Shown: positions 7,245-15,262 of the stretch, in pieces
Layout of the letters: each line of letters begins with the position of its first letter
Position numbering within the stretch: the first letter of the stretch is position 1
NCBI GenBank assembly: GCA_031082205.1
Contig: JAVHLJ010000015.1
Location: 1-55,947 of the forward strand
Source: Elusimicrobiales bacterium
GTDB lineage: Bacteria; Elusimicrobiota; Elusimicrobia; Elusimicrobiales; UBA9959
DNA length: 55,947 bases
Reading direction: 5' to 3'
Program-made: the position numbers and the translations under genes
Notes under the pieces: model-generated
The model's input: only the letters and a program-made list of their open reading frames with translations
What the model was told of the DNA's origin: nothing
Database searches by the model: none

Positions 7245-8357
7245 TTACAGGGCTTTTCGGTAGATCCGGTGCCGCCGGTACACCCGGCCGCCGACCATCT
7301 CGATTACGGAGTTGATCTTCTCGTTGTCCTCGAGCGTCCAGGACAGTTCGCCGTACTCCCAGCCGACCTTGCGCGACGAGAGTATGGCCTGCTTTATCAG
7401 CAGCATCTCGAGGCCCTTGTTGCGGAACTCGTTCTTGACCCCCAGCGCCACCAGCCGGCCGGACTTTATCTTCAGCATACCCAGCAGGAAGCCGGGCAGC
7501 GTCAGCGGGTTGGACAGCGTGCCGCGGGCGGCTTTGAGCGGCACGTTGAAATCGGGCAGCAGCAGGCAGAAGGCGGCCGGCCGGCCTTCGACCTTGGCGA
7601 AGAAAAGATAATCGGGCTTGAGGAGCGGTCTCAATCCCCGCGCCAGTTCGTCTATCTCGGCGTCCGTCATGGGCACGAAGCCCCAGTTCTTCTCCCAGGC
7701 GGAGTTGTATATCTCCTTGAGGTCGGCCAGGGCCGCGTCTATATTCTTGACGTTCACGAACTCCAGCTCGACGCGGCCGTCGCGCATGACCCGGGAGACT
7801 ATCCTCTCGAAGCGCCTGGGCAGGTCGGGAGCAGAGGGGCGCTTCCAGGCCAGCAGGTCCTTCTCCTTTACGAACCCCGCGTCCTCCACCAGCCGCAGAT
7901 AATAGGGCGGGTTGTAAGGCGTCATTATGGCCGGGGGGAAATCGAACCCTTCGCAGAGCATGCCGCAGGTCTCGTTTGTCGAGGGGTTCATCGGCCCCCT
8001 GACGAACTCCATCCCCTTGGTCGCCAGCCAGGAACCGGCGCCGGAGAAGAGCAGGCGCGAGGCCGCCAGGTCGTCCTGGCAGTCGAAGAAGCCGAAAAAG
8101 CCGCAGCGCTCGCCGTGGAAGTCGTTGTGGGCGCGGTTGATCACCGCCGCGATCCTGCCCACCGGGATGCCGTCGCGGAAGGCCATGAACAGCCGGCGCT
8201 CGGCGTGGGCCCAGAAAGGGTGGGCGGGCCCGAGCAGCCGGGTGGTGTCTTTCTTGAGGTCGCCGACCCAGCAGGGATGGCCGCGGAAAAGGCGGAAAGG
8301 GAAATCCACGAACTCGGCCAGGCGGCCCTCGTCTATTACCTGCAGGGTCAGCGGCAT
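7245..8357 (-). CDS. GNAT-fold acyltransferase-like protein next to SPT
   Basis: A 370-residue protein resembling the large GNAT-superfamily proteins of the YghO type. The C-terminal part (about 255-350) has the acyl-CoA-binding order ending LVALGVKNEFRNKGLEMLL, where the R/Q-x-x-G-x-G/A loop is seen as RNKGLE. The N-terminal half contains a conserved block around RGPMNPSTNETCG. It overlaps the upstream serine palmitoyltransferase-like gene by one base (TAATG). Bacterial ceramide synthase is also a GNAT-superfamily protein, so N-acylation of the oxoamine product is an attractive guess. Amino-acid or other acyl transfer remains possible. Confidence 0.65.
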   Translation of the reverse strand: MPLTLQVIDEGRLAEFVDFPFRLFRGHPCWVGDLKKDTTRLLGPAHPFWAHAERRLFMAFRDGIPVGRIAAVINRAHNDFHGERCGFFGFFDCQDDLAASRLLFSGAGSWLATKGMEFVRGPMNPSTNETCGMLCEGFDFPPAIMTPYNPPYYLRLVEDAGFVKEKDLLAWKRPSAPDLPRRFERIVSRVMRDGRVELEFVNVKNIDAALADLKEIYNSAWEKNWGFVPMTDAEIDELARGLRPLLKPDYLFFAKVEGRPAAFCLLLPDFNVPLKAARGTLSNPLTLPGFLLGMLKIKSGRLVALGVKNEFRNKGLEMLLIKQAILSSRKVGWEYGELSWTLEDNEKINSVIEMVGGRVYRRHRIYRKAL

Positions 8358-9562
8358 TACTTGGCGGCGGCCGGCCGGCCGTTGAGGACTTTCCTGGCGC
8401 AGTCTTCCAGTATGTTAAGCGCGCGGTCGAGCTGTTCGCGGGTATGGGTGGCCGAGACCACGACGCGCAGCAGCGAGCGCTTGGGCGGCACGGCCGGGCT
8501 GACGACCGGGGTGGTGAACAGGCCGGCCTCGTAGAGCGCTTTCCACATGGAGAAGGTCAGGGTATCGTCGCCGATTATTATCGGGATTATGGGGGTCTGC
8601 GTCTCGCCCGTATTGAAGCCGAGCTCCTTGAACCGTTTGAGCAGGTAATTGGAATTGTCCCAGAGCTTCTTTATCCGCTCGGGCTCCGACTCTATGATGT
8701 CGATGGCCTTCGAGATGGAGGCGACCGAGGCCGGCGGCAGCGCCGCCGAGAAGATCATGGAGCGCGAGACGTGCTGTATGTAATTGATGACGCGCTCGTC
8801 GCCGACGACGAAGCCGCCTACCGAGGCGAAGGACTTGGAGCAGGTGCCGACCACGAGGTCCACCTCGCCGTGGCCCAGGCCGAAATGTTCGCAGGTGCCG
8901 CGGCCGCCCTTGCCCAGCACGCCGGTGGCGTGGGCGTCGTCCACTATCACGCGGGCGCCGTGCTTCTTGGCGACCTTGACCATCTCGGGCACGGGGCAGA
9001 TGTCGCCCTCCATCGAGAAGACGCCGTCCACTATGACCAGCTTGCCCGGCTTGGGGCCGATATCGGCCAGGACGCGGTCGAGGTCGGCGGGGGAATTGTG
9101 CTTGAAGCGGCGCACTTCGCCGTTGCTGAGCTTGCAGCCGTCGAGTATGCTGGCGTGGTCGAGCTTGTCCACCACCGCCACGTCGCCCTTGCCCACCAGC
9201 GCGCTGACGACTCCCAGGTTCATCTGGTAGCCGGTGGCGTAGATGAGCGCGGCCTCGCGGCCCTTGAAGGCGGCGAGCTTCTTTTCCAGCGCCGCGTGCA
9301 TGACGGTATTGCCGTTGAGGAAGCGCGAGCCCGCCACGCCGGTGCCGAACTTCTCCACGGCCTCGGCGGCGGCCTTCTTCATCCGCGGATCGTTGGCCAG
9401 GCCCAGGTAGTTGTTGGAGCCGAACATTATGAACCGGCGGCCCTCTATGGTCACCTCCGGCGCCTGCTCGCTTTCCAGCTGCTTGAAATAGGGGTAGATG
9501 CCGGCGGCCTTGAGCTGGTCGACTATATCGAATTTCCGGCACTTTTCGAAGATGTCCGTCAT
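8357..9562 (-). CDS. Serine palmitoyltransferase-like alpha-oxoamine synthase (PLP)
   Basis: A 401-residue fold-type I PLP enzyme that condenses an amino acid with an acyl-CoA. Diagnostic segments are MFGSNNYLGLA, GSRFLNGN, DHASILDG, DGVFSMEGDI, DDAHATGVLG and the Schiff-base lysine in GTCSKSFAS. The N-terminus (IVDQLKAAGIYPYFKQLES) and the SRSMIFSA segment resemble Bacteroidetes serine palmitoyltransferase more than Kbl or BioF. With the GNAT protein it may start a sphingolipid-like pathway. AccB/AccC genes lie upstream on the same strand. Ribosome site GAGG is just upstream. Kbl or AONS activity cannot be formally excluded. Confidence 0.75.
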   Translation of the reverse strand: MTDIFEKCRKFDIVDQLKAAGIYPYFKQLESEQAPEVTIEGRRFIMFGSNNYLGLANDPRMKKAAAEAVEKFGTGVAGSRFLNGNTVMHAALEKKLAAFKGREAALIYATGYQMNLGVVSALVGKGDVAVVDKLDHASILDGCKLSNGEVRRFKHNSPADLDRVLADIGPKPGKLVIVDGVFSMEGDICPVPEMVKVAKKHGARVIVDDAHATGVLGKGGRGTCEHFGLGHGEVDLVVGTCSKSFASVGGFVVGDERVINYIQHVSRSMIFSAALPPASVASISKAIDIIESEPERIKKLWDNSNYLLKRFKELGFNTGETQTPIIPIIIGDDTLTFSMWKALYEAGLFTTPVVSPAVPPKRSLLRVVVSATHTREQLDRALNILEDCARKVLNGRPAAAK

Positions 9563-9587
9563 TGTTACCTCGGGGAATTGAGTAGAG

Positions 9588-9593
9588 ATTGTA
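9588..9593 (-). promoter_or_regulatory. -10 hexamer for the SPT-like/GNAT operon
   Basis: TACAAT on the minus strand, about 25 nt before the ATG, within an AT-rich gap (9563-9628) that separates this pair from rfaE2. A GAGG ribosome site follows. A weak TTGGTA lies about 19 bp further upstream. Confidence 0.35.
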
Positions 9594-9628
9594 TTAAATT
9601 GACCGGCCGGCTTACCAATGAAAAACCG

Positions 9629-10090
9629 TTATTTCAGCCTCTTGATGAGCCCCGTGGTCGAACGGCCCTTGAGCAGCGGCACCCGGACGGTACGGCCCGC
9701 GTATTCCCTGCCTATTATCTCGGAACGGCCGTAATCGGCGCCTTTTACCAGTATGTCCGGCCGCAGGGCCTTAAGGGTCTCCGCGGGCGTGTCCTGGCCG
9801 AAGGGCACTACGGCGTCCACGCAGGCCAGCGCGCAGAGGACCCGCGCCCGGTCGGCCAGCTTATTGACGGGCCGGGTCGGGCCTTTGAGCCGCCGCACCG
9901 AAGCGTCGGAATTCAGGCCCAGGACCAGCGCGCCGCCCAGCGAGCGGGACTTCTCCAGGAGGGTCACGTGGCCGGCGTGGAGGATATCGAAACAGCCGTT
10001 GGTGAAGACGACCTTCCGCCCGGCGCGGGCCTGCGCGCGGCGCCAGGCCAGGGCGCTTTTAAGGCTTTTCAGTTTGCCCGAGGTGTTCAT
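9629..10090 (-). CDS. rfaE2: D-glycero-beta-D-manno-heptose 1-phosphate adenylyltransferase
   Basis: A 153-residue cytidylyltransferase-like domain equal to the C-terminal half of E. coli HldE. The nucleotide-binding motif VFTNGCFDILHAGHV (about 28-42) and the GLNSDASVRRLKGPTRPV block are diagnostic. It makes ADP-glycero-manno-heptose for LPS core, which supports a diderm cell envelope. It stands alone without the kinase half, as in many bacteria. It starts immediately after the accC stop codon with no gap, so it is probably co-transcribed with accC. Confidence 0.88.
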   Translation of the reverse strand: MNTSGKLKSLKSALAWRRAQARAGRKVVFTNGCFDILHAGHVTLLEKSRSLGGALVLGLNSDASVRRLKGPTRPVNKLADRARVLCALACVDAVVPFGQDTPAETLKALRPDILVKGADYGRSEIIGREYAGRTVRVPLLKGRSTTGLIKRLK

Positions 10091-11470
10091 CTATTTTGCG
10101 GAGGCCGGTTCGGCGGGGACCCTGGGTTCCAGCATCCTGGCCATGAAACCGGTGTCCACCGCGCCGGAGGCGAAGTCCGGGTGGTCCAGCACCAGCTTGT
10201 GCACGTCCACGGTGGTGCTTACGCCGCTGACGCGGAACTCTCCCAGCGCGCGCTTGGAGCGGGCTATGGCCTGCTTGCGGTCGGGCGCCCAGATGATCAG
10301 CTTGGCCAGCATGCTGTCGTAGTAGATGGGCAGCTGGTAGCCCTGGTAGATATGGGTGTCGAGCCGCACGCCGGGGCCGCCGGGGACGGACCATTCTTCG
10401 ACCCGGCCGACGGTAGGCGCGAAATTGCGGCTGAAATCCTCGGCGTTTATGCGGTGTTCGATGGAGTGGCCCTCGAACTGCAGGGCGCGCGCCGGGGAGA
10501 TCGAGATCTTCTCGCCGGCGGCGATGAGCACCTGTTCCTTGACCAGGTCGGTGCGGGTTATGTACTCGGTTACCGGGTGCTCCACCTGCAGGCGCGTGTT
10601 CACTTCCATGAAATAGAAGTTGCAGTCCTTGTCCATCAGGAACTCGACGGTGCCGACGCCGACGTATTCCGCCGTGTGGGCCAGTTTTACGGCCGCTTCC
10701 GCCAGGCGGGCGCGCAGGGCCTTGTCCACCGCGGGCGAGGGCGATTCCTCTATGAGCTTCTGGTGGCGGCGCTGGACGCTGCAGTCGCGCTCGGGGAAGG
10801 CGACGGCGTTGCCGTGCGAGTCCCGGGCGAACTGCACCTCGACGTGGCGGGGGCAGTCGATGAACTTCTCGAAATAGATCTCGCCGTTGCCGAAAGCGGC
10901 CTGCGCCTCGGAGCTGGCCATCTCGGCCTCGTGCTTAAGCTGCGACTCCTCGCGCACGATGCGTATGCCCTTGCCGCCGCCGCCGGCGGCCGCCTTTATC
11001 ATCACGGGGTAGCCGATGGCCGCGGCCTCTTTGACCCAGGCGCCTTTCTCTACGCAGCCCTTGGTGCCCGGGGTGACCGGGACGCCGCCCTTCACGGCTA
11101 TCTTGCGGGCCATGGCCTTGTGGCCGAGCTGCTCGATGGAGTCGGCCGAGGGGCCGATGAAGACTATCCCGGCCTTGGCGCAGGCCCGGGAGAATCCGGC
11201 GTTCTCGCTGAGGAAGCCGTAGCCGGGGTGCACCGCCTCGGCGCCGGTAAGCTTCGCGGCGGCCAGCACGGCCTGCATGTTGAGATAGCTCTCCCGGCTG
11301 GGGCCGGGTCCTATGCAGACGGCCTCGTCGGCCTCGCGCACGTGCATCGAGGAACGGTCGGCCTCGGAATAGACGGCCACCGATTTTATGCCCATCTCGC
11401 GCAGGGTGCGCATGACGCGCACGGCTATCTCGCCGCGGTTGGCTATCAGTACTTTCTTGAAAAGGCTCAT
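10091..11470 (-). CDS. accC: Biotin carboxylase subunit of acetyl-CoA carboxylase
   Basis: A 459-residue ATP-grasp protein of normal AccC length. It opens MSLFKKVLIANRGEIAVRV, carries HPGYGFLSEN, the glycine-rich AAGGGGKGIR ATP loop (about 163-172), EKFIDCPRHVEVQ and MEVNTRLQVEHPVTE with the catalytic region. It carboxylates biotin on BCCP to feed malonyl-CoA synthesis. A BCCP-like gene is two genes upstream rather than adjacent. The start ATG at 11470 follows GGAGG, which forms the end of a family B structured element. Confidence 0.93.
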   Translation of the reverse strand: MSLFKKVLIANRGEIAVRVMRTLREMGIKSVAVYSEADRSSMHVREADEAVCIGPGPSRESYLNMQAVLAAAKLTGAEAVHPGYGFLSENAGFSRACAKAGIVFIGPSADSIEQLGHKAMARKIAVKGGVPVTPGTKGCVEKGAWVKEAAAIGYPVMIKAAAGGGGKGIRIVREESQLKHEAEMASSEAQAAFGNGEIYFEKFIDCPRHVEVQFARDSHGNAVAFPERDCSVQRRHQKLIEESPSPAVDKALRARLAEAAVKLAHTAEYVGVGTVEFLMDKDCNFYFMEVNTRLQVEHPVTEYITRTDLVKEQVLIAAGEKISISPARALQFEGHSIEHRINAEDFSRNFAPTVGRVEEWSVPGGPGVRLDTHIYQGYQLPIYYDSMLAKLIIWAPDRKQAIARSKRALGEFRVSGVSTTVDVHKLVLDHPDFASGAVDTGFMARMLEPRVPAEPASAK

Positions 11471-11607
11471 TTATCCTCCGATAAGCCGCATAGCGGCTTT
11501 TTCCGGTCCCGCCTCAGCGATCGCGCTTGCGCAGGCGATCGCCTCCGGCCTTGCGGCCCGCACGCGGCTTCCACCGGAAGCCGCTCTAAGGGGCGGGCCT
11601 CACCTCC
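11471..11607 (-). repeat. Structured element, family B copy 1, directly before accC
   Basis: A 137-nt element in transcription sense on the minus strand, ending in the GGAGG ribosome site of accC. Hairpins: 11564-11572/11576-11584 (GCGGCTTCC arms, loop ACC), 11517-11524/11535-11542 (GCGATCGC arms), and AAGCCGC-TAT-GCGGCTT beside the ribosome site. Copy 2 before accB keeps the spacing but carries paired substitutions in two hairpins. The element overlaps the last eight codons of the zinc-ribbon gene. A cis-acting RNA or a dispersed palindromic repeat would both fit. Confidence 0.75.
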
Positions 11608-13223
11608 GCCGACCCCGGGGCCCGCTCGGCCGAAGCCGTGCCGGTCCAGAGGTTCACTTTGAAAACGTGCAGGTTCTTTATCTGGGGCCTGCGCCCCCTG
11701 GGAGCCGGCAGCTCCTCGCGCAGCATGACCCGGTACTCGGGCCCGCCCGCGTGCTCGGCCAGCCAGCTGTCCTGCGGCAGCGGGCGGATGCCCCTGGCGC
11801 GCATCAGCGACACCTCGGCCGCCCTGGCCTGCAGCAGCGTCGGACCGCCGGACTTGAAACGGGAGTTCTTCACGTATTCGACCGCGTCGTTGAGGGCCTG
11901 TCCGCTTATGTAGCGCAGGCGCCTGTCGGCCTCGGCCGCGTCTATGCGGCCCAGGCAGTGTATCTGGGCGTTCCTCGCGTCGGCCAGGGCTCCGTCGTAA
12001 TCCCCCAGGCGCACCAGCGCGTCGGCCCGGCCCATGTACAGCGGGCACTGCTCCTTGGACGAAAGTTCCTTCTTGACCATCAGGTTCCCGTATATGTCCA
12101 CGGCCTCGCGGTAGCGGTTGAGGAAGCGCAGGCTGTCCGCCTGGTAGAACGTGTACCAGAAAATGTCCTCGGGGGAGAAGCCGACCGGATAGAAGCGCGA
12201 GGACTCCACGGTGCGAGAGCAGGAGTCGGCGGCGTTGTCGTACATCTTCATGAAGAACTGGGCCGCGCAGAGGTAGCCGGAAGTGCGGGGATCCATCGGG
12301 TCGGTCTCGGCCAGCTTACGCGCCAGGGCCAGGGCCTGGGGGAATTCGCCCCTCTCCAGCGCGGCCTCTATCGGGGCGAAGAAATTCCAGATATACGGCC
12401 TGGCCCAGCCCCCGCCCTCTGCCACGAAAGAGATATAGTCGTCCTTCCAGTCCGAGGCCCCCTCTTTAAGGCGGTATTTAAGTACGGCCGCGTTCTCCTC
12501 CATCAGGAAGACTTCGAGCCCGTCGAATTCCCACTTGCCGGCCTTTTTCGCGTAATCCTCGCTGTTCTTCCGGTATTCCTCGTATGTGCAGGATTCCCTG
12601 GAGTTGGCGGAGAGCAGTTTGTAAGAGGTCTCGTAATCCCCGCTCGACAGGGCGGACAGGTAGCGCCTGGCGGTGAGCATCAGCTTGAACTTGGGGATAT
12701 AGGGGTTCAGCAGCAGTGCCGCCATGCCGGCCAGCCCGGCCGCCAGCAGGACGTACAGTACCGCCATCCTGGAGCTGAAGAACCTGAAGGGCTTCGCGGC
12801 GGATTTTCGCGCGGAAGCCTGGCGCTGGCTGGAGGAGCGCCCGGAGACCGAGGGCTTGGGCGGGGCCTTCTCCTGCTGGGGCTGGGGCGCCTTTTCGGCC
12901 CCGGGGGCTGGCGCGGGGCCGGCGCCCGGAGGGCCGTAAGGCTGCGGCTGCGACGGGGCCGAGCTCCTGAAAGAATTGGAGTCGACGGTGTCGCCTATGG
13001 ACTGGAACACCACGGTCCTGCCCGAGATGCTGGGCCCGGTCATGGGCCGCAGTTCCAGCATGGTGCCGCAGCTGTCGCAGTATTTCTTGTCCGTGGAATT
13101 GAGGAAACCGCAGGAGCCGCAGGCCTTCTGCGTCGGGCCGCCGCATTTCGGGCAGACCTTCTCCTGCCCGTCCGGCTCATGGCCGCACTTGGAGCATTTT
13201 ATGTGGGAGTACTTGAGAGACAT
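11586..13223 (-). CDS. Double zinc-ribbon, single-TM protein with TPR-like C-terminus
   Basis: A 545-residue protein. Residues 1-55 hold two Cys4 zinc ribbons (CSKCG...CPKCG and CGSCG...CDSCG). A Pro/Ser/Ala-rich linker runs to about 145, one membrane helix follows (about 150-172, MAVLYVLLAAGLAGMAALLL), and then a long extracytoplasmic or periplasmic part with a SnoaL-like small domain (about 180-265) and TPR-like helical pairs (about 275-440). Function is unknown. Similar zinc-ribbon membrane proteins serve as assembly or stress factors. It sits between accB and accC, an unusual interruption of that pair, and both flanks carry family B elements. Confidence 0.7.
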   Translation of the reverse strand: MSLKYSHIKCSKCGHEPDGQEKVCPKCGGPTQKACGSCGFLNSTDKKYCDSCGTMLELRPMTGPSISGRTVVFQSIGDTVDSNSFRSSAPSQPQPYGPPGAGPAPAPGAEKAPQPQQEKAPPKPSVSGRSSSQRQASARKSAAKPFRFFSSRMAVLYVLLAAGLAGMAALLLNPYIPKFKLMLTARRYLSALSSGDYETSYKLLSANSRESCTYEEYRKNSEDYAKKAGKWEFDGLEVFLMEENAAVLKYRLKEGASDWKDDYISFVAEGGGWARPYIWNFFAPIEAALERGEFPQALALARKLAETDPMDPRTSGYLCAAQFFMKMYDNAADSCSRTVESSRFYPVGFSPEDIFWYTFYQADSLRFLNRYREAVDIYGNLMVKKELSSKEQCPLYMGRADALVRLGDYDGALADARNAQIHCLGRIDAAEADRRLRYISGQALNDAVEYVKNSRFKSGGPTLLQARAAEVSLMRARGIRPLPQDSWLAEHAGGPEYRVMLREELPAPRGRRPQIKNLHVFKVNLWTGTASAERAPGSAEVRPAP

Positions 13224-13233
13224 CCGGAGGATC

Positions 13234-13614
13234 TTAGCGCGGCTCTATGAAGAACAGGGGCTGGCCGTACTCGACGGTCTTGCCTTCCTCCACCGACATT
13301 ATCTTGACCGAGCCGTTCTCCGGGGCGAGCACCGGCTTGTGGTCCTTGCCCACCTCCACCACGCCGAGCTCCTGGCCCTTCTTCACGGGCGAGCCTTCCT
13401 TGACGAGGTTGCTCTTGCCGGCCGGGGCGAAGCGGAATATCCCGATGGAGGGGGAATTGACGGCGATCAGCGAGGAGCCCGGCAGCATCTGCCCCTGCTG
13501 CGGGAAATTGTTGATCTTCAGGCTTATTTTTTCGCCGTTGCCCTTCCACGTGATCTCTTCGAGATCGGTGGTTTCCATCCACTTGGTCAGCTTTCCGAGA
13601 GTCTTGATATCCAT
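13234..13614 (-). CDS. BCCP-like biotinyl-domain protein lacking the AMKM motif
   Basis: A 126-residue protein laid out like AccB: a short helical N-terminus (MDIKTLGKLTKWMETTDLEE), a Pro-poor linker, and a hammerhead biotinyl domain (about 60-126) ending VEYGQPLFFIEPR, close to the E. coli AccB ending. Where the canonical motif EAMKM should be, this protein has EVGKD: the lysine is in place but both flanking methionines are gone (Gly and Asp). Biotin ligase recognition may be lost or altered. The start is fixed by GGAGGTGAC just upstream, which is part of a family B element. I infer an AccB homologue, perhaps with a changed modification or a structural role. Confidence 0.75.
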   Translation of the reverse strand: MDIKTLGKLTKWMETTDLEEITWKGNGEKISLKINNFPQQGQMLPGSSLIAVNSPSIGIFRFAPAGKSNLVKEGSPVKKGQELGVVEVGKDHKPVLAPENGSVKIMSVEEGKTVEYGQPLFFIEPR

Positions 13615-13751
13615 GTCACCTCCGATAATCCGCATAGCGTCTTTCTCCGGCCACACCCCGGCGATTCCGCTTACGCAGGGAATCGCCCGCGGTCTCGCGG
13701 CCCGCACACGCCTTCCACCGGAAGGCGTCCCGGAGGGCGGGCCTCACCTCC
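13615..13751 (-). repeat. Structured element, family B copy 2, directly before the accB-like gene
   Basis: The same length and orientation as copy 1 at 11471-11607, and it ends in the GGAGG ribosome site of the accB-like gene. Hairpin arms here are ACGCCTTCC/GGAAGGCGT (13708-13716/13720-13728) and GCGATTCC/GGAATCGC (13661-13668/13679-13686), differing from copy 1 at both strands while keeping pairing. The GCGGGCCGC core and CGC-TAT-GCG hairpin are retained. It lies wholly between cdd and accB. Confidence 0.75.
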
Positions 13752-13757
13752 AGAAAA

Positions 13758-14216
13758 TTAAAGGCCCGCTTCGGACGGGTCGAAAGGCCTGTACATCATT
13801 CGCGACACCTTCATGCAGGTCACTTTTTCCTTCTTCTCCTGCGGCTGCCAGTCCACGCAGATCATCTCGGCGTCCCTGGCGGCGAACTCGACTATGACCT
13901 GGCGGCAGGCGCCGCAGGGCGTGGCCGACTTGGCCGCCACGCAGACGGCCTTGATCTTCTTCTCGCCGTGCATGACGGCGTTGAAGATGGCGGTGCGCTC
14001 GGCGCATATGGAGAGGCCGAAAGAGGCGTTCTCCACGTTGCAGCCGGAATAGATCCGGCCCGATTCGGCCAGGACGGCGGCGCCGACCGGGTAACGGGAG
14101 TAGGGGCAGTAGGCCTTCTTCTGGGCGGCCTTGGCCGCCTCCACCAGCCTGCGGCGCATCGCTCCCGCGCCGCCGGATCCGGTGTTTTTCGTTCTTTTCG
14201 CCTTGCTCCTGGCCAT
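13758..14216 (-). CDS. cdd: Cytidine deaminase
   Basis: A 152-residue homotetrameric-type deaminase. The zinc site is visible as CAERTAIFNA (with the catalytic Glu) and PCGACRQV; GAAVLAESGRIYSGCNVENAS is the substrate-binding block. It converts cytidine and deoxycytidine to uridine forms for salvage. The first ~20 residues are a basic, low-complexity tail, so Met20 could be the true start. The ATG at 14216 overlaps the mtnP stop by one base (TAATG), which favours the longer form. A following C-terminal extension (after WQPQ) is slightly longer than usual. Confidence 0.9.
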   Translation of the reverse strand: MARSKAKRTKNTGSGGAGAMRRRLVEAAKAAQKKAYCPYSRYPVGAAVLAESGRIYSGCNVENASFGLSICAERTAIFNAVMHGEKKIKAVCVAAKSATPCGACRQVIVEFAARDAEMICVDWQPQEKKEKVTCMKVSRMMYRPFDPSEAGL

Positions 14217-15079
14217 TAGCCCTCCAGTATCAGTTTGAGCTTCTTATAGGTCTTCGGCGGGAAATTCTCGCGGTGGGTGAGGAGGGAGCCCTTTATGAAC
14301 CCCGGGCAGTGGTTCCGGCAGCCGGCCTTGGCCGCCATCGGCAGAACTTTCACCAGCAGGCGGCGTATATTCCCTATATTCTTGGTCATGGTCTGCGAGA
14401 CCTGGTGCTGGTCCACTTCCTCGCCTTCCTTCCAGCAGTCGTAATCGGTCACCAGCGAGACGGGAGCGTAGTGGAAGCCGGCCTCGCGGGCCAGCTTGGC
14501 CTCGGTGGCCATCGTCATGCCTATGACGGAGTACCCCATCTTGCGGTGGAAATTGGACTCGGCCTTGGTGGAGAAACCCGGGCCCTCCATGCAGCAGTAG
14601 GTTCCGCCCTTATGGGCCTTTATCCCCAGCTTCACGGCCTCCTTGTACATCATGTCGGAAACGGCCATGCAGAAGGGCTCGGCCAGCGGCACATGGCCGA
14701 CTATGCCGCCGCCGAAGAAGGTGGAGGGGCGGCCCTTGGTCTGGTCGACGAACTGATCGGGGAAAACGAAATGAGTGGGGGGCAGCTCCTCCCTCAATGA
14801 ACCCACGGCGCTGACCGAGATTATGGTCTTCACGCCTATGGATTTGAGCGCCCACATATTGGCACGCTGGTTTATCTCGCCGGGGAGCAGGCGATGCTTG
14901 CGGCCGTGGCGGGGAAGGAAGGCCACCTTAACGCCGGATATCACGCCAAGGATTATCTTATCGGAGGGGTCGCCGAAGGGGGTTTTAACCTTTATCTCCC
15001 TTAAGATCTTCAGTTCCTGCATGGCGTAAAGGCCGGTGCCGCCTATAACGCCTAGTTCAGCCAGTGTTTTAATAGCCAT
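14216..15079 (-). CDS. mtnP: S-methyl-5'-thioadenosine phosphorylase
   Basis: A 287-residue trimeric-type purine nucleoside phosphorylase of the MTAP branch. GVIGGTGLY is the phosphate-binding loop, FLPRHGRKHRLLPGEINQRAN the Arg/His phosphate block (given here as key residues RHGRKH), and CMEGPGFSTKAES and TMATEAKLARE the base and ribose contacts. It cleaves methylthioadenosine from polyamine and SAM metabolism to adenine and methylthioribose-1-phosphate. Promoter-like AT-rich sequence lies upstream and GGAGA precedes the start. It is translationally coupled to cdd, giving a small nucleoside-salvage operon. Confidence 0.88.
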   Translation of the reverse strand: MAIKTLAELGVIGGTGLYAMQELKILREIKVKTPFGDPSDKIILGVISGVKVAFLPRHGRKHRLLPGEINQRANMWALKSIGVKTIISVSAVGSLREELPPTHFVFPDQFVDQTKGRPSTFFGGGIVGHVPLAEPFCMAVSDMMYKEAVKLGIKAHKGGTYCCMEGPGFSTKAESNFHRKMGYSVIGMTMATEAKLAREAGFHYAPVSLVTDYDCWKEGEEVDQHQVSQTMTKNIGNIRRLLVKVLPMAAKAGCRNHCPGFIKGSLLTHRENFPPKTYKKLKLILEG

Positions 15080-15262
15080 TATGTCTCCCGGGGGTGCAAA
15101 AATCCAGCGGCCGCGGCGTACGGGGCCCGCCAGGCCGTTAATATGTATATTTTATAATAAATAAAGGGCTTGAAACAGGCTTTTTTGGCTTTTTTTTGGC
15201 CTTTTCCGGTCCGCCTGTTGATTCTCTCACCGCCAAAGCGTAGAATCACTTGTGCCCGAAAT
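15080..15262. promoter_or_regulatory. Divergent promoter region between mtnP and a glycosyltransferase
   Basis: The gap contains an AT-rich block (about 15140-15167, with TATAATAAA) suited to leftward transcription of mtnP, then T-rich tracts and a TAGAAT hexamer at 15241-15246, 16 nt before the rightward ATG. I see no gene or repeat in it. Confidence 0.4.

Noticed and set aside
8357-9562. Glycine C-acetyltransferase (Kbl) or BioF call for the oxoamine synthase
   Set aside because: N-terminal and active-site segments fit SPT-type enzymes better, and no threonine dehydrogenase or biotin genes are adjacent. It is not fully excluded.
8444-11662. Very long plus-strand open frame opposite the SPT-like, rfaE2 and accC genes
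   Set aside because: Low-complexity translation without motifs, antisense to three well-recognised genes; a GC-rich shadow. The same applies to long antisense frames over 17884-20652, 45430-47640 and 47706-50498.
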